Below are positions 37,544 through 45,687 of a stretch of 64,000 bases of DNA, piece after piece. A program made the position numbers and the translations under genes. The notes beneath the pieces are model-generated. The model was given only the letters and a program-made list of their open reading frames with translations, made no database searches and was not told the DNA's origin. The stretch's first letter is position 1; each line of letters begins with the position of its first letter. Source of the stretch: CAZGMJ01 sp964526785. Lineage in GTDB: Bacteria; Planctomycetota; Phycisphaerae; Sedimentisphaerales; Anaerobacaceae. The stretch spans positions 62,001-126,000 of the forward strand of contig CAZGMJ010000004.1 of the NCBI GenBank assembly GCA_964526785.1, in the 5' to 3' direction.

Positions 37544-40500
37544 ATGAAAACTCGCATTTCTTTGTATCCAACGATCATCTGTCTGTGGTTGACGGTCTTC
37601 ACTCTTTGCGGCAGCGTTTGTGCGTTTGAGCCGGGAGACAATCGGCCCGGGGGGATTCTCGATGCCCTTGGCGTTCAGGGCGGACTGGTCGTCCATGTCG
37701 GTTGTGAGGACGGGAGCGAGACGGCTCGATGGAGGGCGAACGAGCGCTATGTCGTTCAGGGACTCAGCAGGGATGTTGCGTGCGTCGAGAAGGCCCGACA
37801 AGACATTCGATCGCTCGGAATGTACGGAGACGTGACGGTTGCGCGCTATGACGGCAAGCATCTGCCGTATACGGACAACCTGGTTAATCTACTGGTGGTG
37901 ACGGACAAGGGGTGCGATGTGTCGGATGCGGAGATCATGCGGGTGCTGGCACCGCGAGGGGCAGCGCTGGTTAACGGGCGGAAGGTAGTCAAATCATGGC
38001 CGGCAGATATCGACGAATGGACGCATTTTCTGCACGGGCCGAACAATAATGCGGTCGCACGCGATACGCAGGTCGAGCCGCCTCGGCATATGCAGTGGGT
38101 TGCGGGGCCAAAGTGGGGGCGCAGCCACGATCATCTTTCGACCGTCAGCACGGTGGTCTCGGCGAACGGGCGTATTTTCTACATCGCGGACGAGGGGTCG
38201 ACGGCGGCAGTGACGGCTCCGTCGGAGTGGAAACTGACGGCGCGGGACGCGTTCAGCGGCGTGCTGTTGTGGAAGCGAGAGATACCGAAGTGGGAGTATC
38301 AGTTGCGGCCGTTTCGCAGCGGGCCGGCGGAATTGCCGCGGCGGCTGGTGGCGGTGGGCGACCGCGTGTATGTCACGCTGGGGTACGGCGAGCGCGTTAC
38401 GGCGCTGGACGCGGCTACGGGAGAGACGTTGCACACGTACGCGGGCACAGAGAACACGCACGAAATCATTGTCGACGACGGACGGTTGTATCTGGTTATC
38501 AGCGAGCCGTTGAAGGAAGACAGTACGACGACGGGCCGCGTATTGCGGCATATGCCGGTGTGGCGGGGTTCGTATCTGGAGTTCGTGACGCAGTACCTGC
38601 CGAAGCATATTTGCGTTGTCGATGCGGAGTCGGGCGAACTGCTGTGGAGGAAGCAGGATACGGAAGTGGAGCACATTCTGCCGCTGACACTGACGGTGGG
38701 CGAGGGGAAGGTGTTCTTCCAGAACGCCGTGGATCTGACGGCGCTGGATGCTGCGTCGGGCGAGGTTTTGTGGCGGTCGGAGCGGCCGGGGGTGCGTCAT
38801 CGCTATGCGTGGCTGACACCGACGGTGGTCGTGGAGGACGGCGTAGTGCTTTCAGCCGATCGGGCGGTGGACAGTCCCGTGGACACCGAGGGTTCGGACC
38901 ACTCGCAATTCGAGTGGAGAGTATCGGCAAATCACATTCTGACGGACGGACAGATCATGGCGTTCTCGGCCGATGACGGCGAACGTCTGTGGGATGCCCC
39001 GTGCCATGAGGGGTTCAATTCGCCGGTCGATGTGTTCGTCGCCAACGGCAAGGTGTGGAGCGGTATCCTGGCATGGGGACGGCAGCCCGGGATTACGAAG
39101 GTGTACGATCTGCACACGGGCAAGGTGGTCGCGACGCGGTCGCCGGATCAGGAAACGTATACGCTCGGCTTCGGTCATTCGCGGTGCTATCGGCACAAGG
39201 CCACAACGAAATACGTGATTCACGGGCGGGCCGGCGTGGAGTTTCTGGATATGAACGCCGATCGGGTCGTTGCGGATCACTGGGTGCGCGGGGCTTGTCA
39301 GTACGGGATTATGCCCTGCAACGGGATGGTTTATGTACCGACGCATCCGTGTGCGTGCTACATAACGGCCAAGCTGAGCGGATTCAACGCACTGGTCGGC
39401 GGCGAGCGTGCGACGAGCAAAGCGGCGCGGGCGGCCTCTGCACGACTGGAGAAGGGTCCGGCGTATGGGGCTGTCGCGCGCAAATATGCAAAGACAAATG
39501 CCAGCGACGGCGAGACAGGCTTCAACGAGGCGAGGCTCGCGACATACCGCGGGGACAATGCGAGGAGCGGCTGTGCGGGGTTCGGGCTCTCGGCGGAGTT
39601 GCAGCCGAAGTGGAACAGGAGACTGGATGGCCCGCTGACGGCCGTTGTTGTCGGCGGCGGCAGAGTGTACGTCGCGCAGCGGGACGCACATACGGTTCAC
39701 GCACTCGATGCAGGTGACGGTTCACACTTGTGGGAACATACGGTTGCGGGTCGCGTGGATTCGCCCCCTACCGTGTACGGGGATCTTGCGTACTTCGGGG
39801 CGGCGGACGGCTGGATGTACTGCGTGCGGATCGATGACGGAACGCTGGTGTGGCGTTTCCGGGTGGCGCCGGAGGAGCGGCAGATTGTGTCGTACGGGCA
39901 GTTGGAGTCTGCATGGCCGGTGCATGGGAACGTGTTGGTATGCGAAGGGCCGGCGGGGAGTAAGCGGCCGGTGGCGTATGCCGCGGCGGGACGGTCGTCT
40001 TATGTGGACGGCGGCGTTTGGCTGTGCGGCGTGGATGCGGTGACGGGAGAGATGGTCGTCGAACGCCATATCAATCATCGCGATCCGAAGACAAATCAGG
40101 AACCTCAGAATGTTATCCGCGGGACGAATATGCCGGGAGCGATTCCGGACGTGCTGGCGACCGACGGTTCGTCGCTCTTCATGCGGCATCAGCGGTTCGA
40201 TTTTGCAGGCGGCGATCTGGAAGAGAACGTGGACCATCTATTCAGTTCGGCCGGGTATCTGGAGGGGAGTTGGTGGCATCGGACGTATTTGCAGATCGGA
40301 ACGGATATGGGCACCGGTTACGGCGGCTGGGGCAAGGCCGGCAACAAACGCCTGTCGGGCCGAGCACTGGTGCGGAATGCCAAAATGGCGTTCGGCTTCG
40401 GTCGAAAGGGGTATTCAATTACGGGCAGCCACATAGGATTGCAGTCGGAGTATCATCTGTTCGGGGCCGAAATCGCGGCTTCACAACAGGCGGGTAAGAA

Positions 40501-40795
40501 GAAGGGTTCAAAGGGACCGTCATACGTCTGGTCGAGAGCACTGCCCTTCTATCCGCGGGCGATGCTGCTGGCGGGCGAGACACTGTTTGCGGGCGGGCCG
40601 GAAGAGATCGGTGATTTTGAGGCAAGCAAGCCGCAGGGAGCCGTACGGCTCTGGGCGATCTCAACGGCGGACGGCGAGCAAAAGGCGGCGTATCGTCTCG
40701 CCAGTGCGCCGGTGTACGACAGTTTTGCGGCCTCGCGAAATGGGTTGTACTTTGCGACCGTGGACGGCCGGGTGGTGTGCTATCAGCCGCAGTAG
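37544..40795 (+). CDS. Secreted methyltransferase-like plus PQQ beta-propeller fusion
   Basis: A 1083-residue protein behind GGAGG with a signal peptide ending near CGSVCA. Residues ~28-155 are a class I SAM-methyltransferase-like fold: GGLVVHVGCEDG (glycine loop), ALGVQGG before it, RYDGKHLPYTDNLVNLLVV and EIMRVLAPRGAALVNG. The rest is PQQ-type propeller repeats (ALDAATGETLHTYAG, VVDAESGELLWRKQD, AFSADDGERLWDA, ALDAGDGSHLWEH). The Gly loop lacks the usual G-x-G spacing and the protein is exported, where SAM is not expected, so the domain may be degenerate or bind something else. Confidence 0.85.
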   Translation: MKTRISLYPTIICLWLTVFTLCGSVCAFEPGDNRPGGILDALGVQGGLVVHVGCEDGSETARWRANERYVVQGLSRDVACVEKARQDIRSLGMYGDVTVARYDGKHLPYTDNLVNLLVVTDKGCDVSDAEIMRVLAPRGAALVNGRKVVKSWPADIDEWTHFLHGPNNNAVARDTQVEPPRHMQWVAGPKWGRSHDHLSTVSTVVSANGRIFYIADEGSTAAVTAPSEWKLTARDAFSGVLLWKREIPKWEYQLRPFRSGPAELPRRLVAVGDRVYVTLGYGERVTALDAATGETLHTYAGTENTHEIIVDDGRLYLVISEPLKEDSTTTGRVLRHMPVWRGSYLEFVTQYLPKHICVVDAESGELLWRKQDTEVEHILPLTLTVGEGKVFFQNAVDLTALDAASGEVLWRSERPGVRHRYAWLTPTVVVEDGVVLSADRAVDSPVDTEGSDHSQFEWRVSANHILTDGQIMAFSADDGERLWDAPCHEGFNSPVDVFVANGKVWSGILAWGRQPGITKVYDLHTGKVVATRSPDQETYTLGFGHSRCYRHKATTKYVIHGRAGVEFLDMNADRVVADHWVRGACQYGIMPCNGMVYVPTHPCACYITAKLSGFNALVGGERATSKAARAASARLEKGPAYGAVARKYAKTNASDGETGFNEARLATYRGDNARSGCAGFGLSAELQPKWNRRLDGPLTAVVVGGGRVYVAQRDAHTVHALDAGDGSHLWEHTVAGRVDSPPTVYGDLAYFGAADGWMYCVRIDDGTLVWRFRVAPEERQIVSYGQLESAWPVHGNVLVCEGPAGSKRPVAYAAAGRSSYVDGGVWLCGVDAVTGEMVVERHINHRDPKTNQEPQNVIRGTNMPGAIPDVLATDGSSLFMRHQRFDFAGGDLEENVDHLFSSAGYLEGSWWHRTYLQIGTDMGTGYGGWGKAGNKRLSGRALVRNAKMAFGFGRKGYSITGSHIGLQSEYHLFGAEIAASQQAGKKKGSKGPSYVWSRALPFYPRAMLLAGETLFAGGPEEIGDFEASKPQGAVRLWAISTADGEQKAAYRLASAPVYDSFAASRNGLYFATVDGRVVCYQPQ

Positions 40796-40850
40796 CCGCA
40801 GGTATCCGCACAGATATCAAGAGCAATCGACACAAATGGGAAGGTTAGAA

Positions 40851-43274
40851 ATGAGACGACGTACGTTCATTAAGACGACCGGAGCAATGGGTTTGAGCGC
40901 GGCACTGCCGTGGGGAGGGCTCGCGGCCGAGGCGGCAGAAGGGTCAAGTTTTCTGGAGAAGAAGTCATCTGATCGGATGCTGTTTCCGCGGCCACACGAT
41001 GGAGCGGAGATGGATATATCGCCTGTGGGGCTGGCGTGGCTGCCCTGTCCGTCGGCGACGGACTACAGGGTGGAGATATTCGACGCAGGCGGTAGCCGCG
41101 TGTATAGCAAGGGCGCGGGCAAGGATCCCGTGCACTGTCCTGATCGCGTTCTTGCGGCCGGGAGATACATATGGGATGTGGTTGCGTATGACAGCAAGGG
41201 CGGCGAGATCGCGCGACGGGGCGAGCGGTCTTTCACGATTCGTAGAAACGCCACCGAGCTTCCTTGGATTGAGCCGAAAGAGCTGCTTAGCCGAGTACCG
41301 AAGGAGCATCCGCGCGTTGTGTTTCCGAAGAGAAATCTGGAAAGCATTCGTTCGACGCTGAATACCACTCGCGCAAGATCCTGGAGTGCGAGCAAGGCGG
41401 CGGCGGACAGGGCGCTGAACAAGGGGGCGCCCGAGTATCCGACGTATCACAAGATCAAGGACCCCGTGACGCGGCGGCTGGAATATCAGAAATACTTCGG
41501 CTATTTCCGCAGATACGTCGATGGCGCCTTGATGGATCTGGCTCTGGCGTATCTGATGACGAAACAGGCCAAGTATGCAGACGCGGCGAAGGAGATACTG
41601 CTGGAGATCGCATCGTGGCCGACGGATGACAGCGACGTCACATCGGTGAGCGCCCGCTGGGGCGATGAGGCGGGACTATCTTTTTCGAAATGCGCGCACG
41701 TTGCGTACGACTGGCTTTACGATGCGCTGGATGACGGCGAGCGATGGAAGGTTTTTAAGATGTGCCGGGAGCGGGCGTGGCAAACGTACCGGCGGCTGGA
41801 ACGCAAGAACTATCTGACGTATCCCGGGGAGAGTCACGACGGGCGGCTGATCGCGTATTTGACGGACATGTCGCTGGCGATGGCGGGCGAGACGGCCGAC
41901 GCTGAGACGTGGCTGCGGTATTCGCTCAAAGCGATGCTGACATTCTATCCGCACTGGGCGGGGATCGACGGCGGATGGGCGGAAGGAACGGCGTACGGGT
42001 TGTGGTACAATACGTTCTATATCCCTGCGTTCGAGGGACTGCGGCAGCTTGCGGACTACAACCTCTGGCAAAGGTCTTTTTTTCGGAACGTACGGTACTT
42101 CTTTTTCTACTGCACGGCCAATCACGGCGAGATTCGCCCGTTCGGAGACAGTGCGGAGAAAGGCGGGCCGGGGGTACATCGAGGCAGCGGATACGCCGAA
42201 CTGATGGCGTTTCACGCGCACCGGTACGACGATCCGTACATCGGCTGGTGGGTCAAGCAGATTCCGGGCTATCGGGGCGGATCGAGCGGTGCGTTATCTC
42301 TTCTGCATGAGGATGAACTGCCTGCGAAGGCGCCGACAGATCTGCCCAATGCGCGGGCGTTTCGCAGCGTCGGATGGGCGGGACTGCACAGTGACGTAGC
42401 GAATCCCGAGCAGGATACGTGCATGATTTTCAAGAGCAGCCCATACGGAAGTGTTTCGCACAGTCATGCGGATCAGAACGCGTTTGCAATCATGAAGGGC
42501 GGAGCAGCTCTGGCGATTCCGTCGGGGTATTACGGGCCTTCGTACGGCAAGCCCCATCACGCCAAGTGGACGCGATCCACCAAGGCGAACAACTGTATTC
42601 TGGTCGATGGGGAAGGCCAGAGGATACGGTCGGCGGCCGCGAGCGGAGCCATTGTCGATTTCAAGGAGTCAAAGGGGCATTCGTATGTGGCGGGTGATGC
42701 GACGGCGGCGTATATGGGCAAGCTGGACAAATGGGTCCGGCGGATTCTGCTGCTTCGGCCCGGCCTATTTCTGCTGCTGGATGAGATAGAAGCCCCGCGT
42801 GCGAGCCGATACCAGTGGATGCTGCATGCATTCGAGAAGATGCAAATAGACGGCAACAAGATCACATCCCGGCGCAAAGGTGCGATGCTGGAAGTGCAGC
42901 TGGCCTGCCCGCAGGAGTTGACGCTTTCTCAAACGAACGAATTCGATACACCCTACAATGAGGGGATTCCCGAGGGCTATCGCAAAGAGGTGGAGGACCA
43001 CTGGCACGTTGGGGCCCAGACGGTGAAGAAGGTAGACGCGGTGCGGATCGGCGCGGTCATGGCTGTGTATGGAGCGAAAGAGCGAATGGATGTCACATTG
43101 CAAGAGAGAGACGGCTGGTTCGGTGCGGCGGCCCGCGGGTCGTTCGGAGCAGTCGAGGGGTGGCTGCGCATCGATGATGTCCCGACCAGGCCGAAGGGTT
43201 TGCCGGAGCGAAAGGATGGCAAGCGTATCGATATCTGGGGTCGAGACAGCAGCGGAGGCATCTTCATCGTCTGA
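40851..43274 (+). CDS. Exported heparinase II/III-like polysaccharide lyase
   Basis: An 807-residue protein with a Tat-type start (MRRRTFIK) behind GGAAGG. An N-terminal beta domain (~45-130, DUF4962-like) is followed by an (alpha/alpha) toroid (~170-470) with SVSARWGDEAGLSFSKCAHVAYDWLYDAL, then the heparinase II/III beta sandwich (~490-807) with SVSHSHADQNAFAIMKGG, the conserved His-rich block of the fold. It cleaves uronate-containing polysaccharides by beta-elimination; specificity cannot be read here. It follows the PQQ fusion gene by 55 bases. Confidence 0.88.
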   Translation: MRRRTFIKTTGAMGLSAALPWGGLAAEAAEGSSFLEKKSSDRMLFPRPHDGAEMDISPVGLAWLPCPSATDYRVEIFDAGGSRVYSKGAGKDPVHCPDRVLAAGRYIWDVVAYDSKGGEIARRGERSFTIRRNATELPWIEPKELLSRVPKEHPRVVFPKRNLESIRSTLNTTRARSWSASKAAADRALNKGAPEYPTYHKIKDPVTRRLEYQKYFGYFRRYVDGALMDLALAYLMTKQAKYADAAKEILLEIASWPTDDSDVTSVSARWGDEAGLSFSKCAHVAYDWLYDALDDGERWKVFKMCRERAWQTYRRLERKNYLTYPGESHDGRLIAYLTDMSLAMAGETADAETWLRYSLKAMLTFYPHWAGIDGGWAEGTAYGLWYNTFYIPAFEGLRQLADYNLWQRSFFRNVRYFFFYCTANHGEIRPFGDSAEKGGPGVHRGSGYAELMAFHAHRYDDPYIGWWVKQIPGYRGGSSGALSLLHEDELPAKAPTDLPNARAFRSVGWAGLHSDVANPEQDTCMIFKSSPYGSVSHSHADQNAFAIMKGGAALAIPSGYYGPSYGKPHHAKWTRSTKANNCILVDGEGQRIRSAAASGAIVDFKESKGHSYVAGDATAAYMGKLDKWVRRILLLRPGLFLLLDEIEAPRASRYQWMLHAFEKMQIDGNKITSRRKGAMLEVQLACPQELTLSQTNEFDTPYNEGIPEGYRKEVEDHWHVGAQTVKKVDAVRIGAVMAVYGAKERMDVTLQERDGWFGAAARGSFGAVEGWLRIDDVPTRPKGLPERKDGKRIDIWGRDSSGGIFIV

Positions 43275-43374
43275 CATTTCAGAAACCACGCGATACAGCG
43301 GGACTGCGAGGATGCTTCTTTGGATTGAGGGCCATTTGTCTATCTAATCGGGTTTATGTAAAGGAAGCGGCTGC

Positions 43375-45645
43375 ATGATTAACCGAACGCACGCATTGCG
43401 GGTCTTGGCGACACTGATCTTTTCGGCGGGTTCACTTGCATTCGGCCAAGTGCGATCGCCGCAAGAATGGATCGAGTTGATAGAGGCCCAAGCGGAGAAT
43501 CCGGAATCCCCTCCTGATGCACCGTGGGAGGCGGTCCGGCGGGTGTGCGGGTGGGCGGTGCCCTCGCACAGCGGCAAGCGATGGAATCGGGGAGAGGTAG
43601 CCAACGCGTGGCCGGTATTCATCAAGTTCATGCATTCGCGCGGGTACGATATCCTCAATAAGACGCTACGGGGCACAGCCTTGACCGAGACGGAGGAACC
43701 ATACCGGCGGCTCATGCTCGCTTTGTATCTGCGGGCGGCCGTGGATCATCGGCCCGGCAGACCCGCGAAGGACAGACAGTTTCAACTGGATATGGAGCGG
43801 GTCCACGGCTCGATTGAGGATTGCCGGCGGTACAGTGACGGCGTTATCGCGGCGGGTCAATCGGCCATTCTAAAGGGTATCATCGAGCAGGAATTGTCGG
43901 CTGACGACATAGAAGCGATGCGGCTATATCGTATTGCGGCCGGAGCGCAGGTTGTGGGCGAGTGCTTCCTGCCATCGCATTTCGGGTTGCATCCATACAA
44001 AACCGGTCGCGGAGAAGCAGATCGGCACGGCCACGGAATGCCAGCTATCAAGGAGGTCTGTTTCGGCAGGCGATATCTGGACTTTCGGTCACCGACGTTC
44101 GAGGCGGTGCTCAAGAGTCCGCAGTATACCGACGTTGTGGACTATGCGTATCACTGGACCTATGCGATGCGGGTCGAGGGTGTACTGGAGTTTCTGCGGC
44201 CTATCGCATGCTACCGTTCCATCGCAGAGGATGGCGGGCGGTTTCGCGTCGAGTTGCGAGGGGAAATGCTGAAAGGAAAAGACGGGCAAGGGCCCGCGGA
44301 CTTTGTGCGTCTTGGCAACCTGGCGGGCACCAAGCCGGTTCTTCTGTACATGAACGATCCGGTGGACAGGCCGGTTACAGAGATGTTCGAACGTTTCGAA
44401 GTGCTCTATCGGGCGTATCGCGACAGGATGCATATATTGTTCGTGGCGGTGAACATCCACGACTGGTTCTATTCAGGGATGACGGAGTTTTTCACCGGGC
44501 CGGGCCCGTCGCGGCATGCGGTCGGGCATGCATGGTGCGTTGAAGAGCGAGCGAGAAAACTGAAGAACCGGTATCTGGAGTCGCCTCATGTGACCTTCCC
44601 GGCAATCATCGATGACGACGGACAGACGGTGAAGAATCTGTATGGCACTTCGGGCGGGGCCAATCATTTTGTGATTATCGACCGGGAGGGGAAGATAGCG
44701 GAGTTCGTGCGCAATCAACATGGCGGGCTCAATGAGGTCGAGGCTGCGATTCGGCGGACACTGGACAATGACGGCCTTATGGCGGATGATGCGCGCATCG
44801 AGGCGGGGCATGAGAGAACACAGGTACCGGAGCTTGAACCGGTACGGCATCGGGTTCGATTGCAGGCAGGGACTGTAGAGAGTGTTGATCCATCCGCTCG
44901 TACAGTTGCAGTGGCGGTAGAGATGGAAGGCACGGTGGCGGTGTATGCGGTGAGGGTGCCGCGAAGCGCACGGCTGGTGCACGAGGGAAGACCGATTGCT
45001 CTGTCGGATGTGCAGGTTGGGGCCGGCGTGCTGGTTGAGTGTTTTCTCGATCAAATGACAGGGGACACTACATCGGCGCCCAATTATCAGGAACTCACGA
45101 GGCAGACTATTATCTCAAAGGGCCGTACGCTGGTGCTGGAACCTCTGGGCAATTACGGAAGTTTGCGCCGTGTGTGGTACGTGATGGCGGATTCCGAGCC
45201 CGGGGGACTAACCGCCCGATCGCTGGAGATTATCTCGAACCATCAGGAATCATTATCGCGTTGGCCTTCAAGAGTCACGGTCTGGGCGTGCGGAAAAGTC
45301 AGGCAATGCGACGTGCAAGACGGCATTTTGAGCGTCGAAAGGCTGACCGTGCCTGCTGCTGAGTACAAGGGTCACCACTTCTACGTCGAAGCCATGGAAG
45401 CCGGACAACGAATCCACCCAAATGAGACAGTGACGCAGCGATTGGCTGTGGTGAGCGACTGGATTGAGTCGCGCTCGCATATGCTCAGACTGCGAATGGA
45501 CGATGGCGTCGATGTGATCATCAACGGCCGCTTCGGGTTGTCATGGTCGGACATCCGGATTGGGGACTTCGTGGGCGTAGAGTACGACACGGTGCAGCAC
45601 GGTCAAGAGGTGCTGGCGGCCCGGACCGTGCGCGTCAGCCGGTAA
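43375..45645 (+). CDS. Exported protein with thioredoxin-like (deiodinase-like) domain
   Basis: A 756-residue protein with a signal peptide ending near SLAFGQ. A helical N-terminal half (~25-290) precedes a thioredoxin-fold segment (~310-465): GTKPVLLYMNDPVD, FEVLYRAYRDRMHILFVAVNIHDWF and HFVIIDREGKIAEFVRNQHGG. The usual redox Cys-x-x-Cys or selenocysteine position has no cysteine, so a redox role is doubtful. A C-terminal beta-rich region of ~270 residues is of no family I recognise. The start is behind AAGGA. Confidence 0.6.
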   Translation: MINRTHALRVLATLIFSAGSLAFGQVRSPQEWIELIEAQAENPESPPDAPWEAVRRVCGWAVPSHSGKRWNRGEVANAWPVFIKFMHSRGYDILNKTLRGTALTETEEPYRRLMLALYLRAAVDHRPGRPAKDRQFQLDMERVHGSIEDCRRYSDGVIAAGQSAILKGIIEQELSADDIEAMRLYRIAAGAQVVGECFLPSHFGLHPYKTGRGEADRHGHGMPAIKEVCFGRRYLDFRSPTFEAVLKSPQYTDVVDYAYHWTYAMRVEGVLEFLRPIACYRSIAEDGGRFRVELRGEMLKGKDGQGPADFVRLGNLAGTKPVLLYMNDPVDRPVTEMFERFEVLYRAYRDRMHILFVAVNIHDWFYSGMTEFFTGPGPSRHAVGHAWCVEERARKLKNRYLESPHVTFPAIIDDDGQTVKNLYGTSGGANHFVIIDREGKIAEFVRNQHGGLNEVEAAIRRTLDNDGLMADDARIEAGHERTQVPELEPVRHRVRLQAGTVESVDPSARTVAVAVEMEGTVAVYAVRVPRSARLVHEGRPIALSDVQVGAGVLVECFLDQMTGDTTSAPNYQELTRQTIISKGRTLVLEPLGNYGSLRRVWYVMADSEPGGLTARSLEIISNHQESLSRWPSRVTVWACGKVRQCDVQDGILSVERLTVPAAEYKGHHFYVEAMEAGQRIHPNETVTQRLAVVSDWIESRSHMLRLRMDDGVDVIINGRFGLSWSDIRIGDFVGVEYDTVQHGQEVLAARTVRVSR

Positions 45646-45687
45646 TGCCTGGGGCGTATCGCGAATAATGCAGGATTCCATGCCAGC

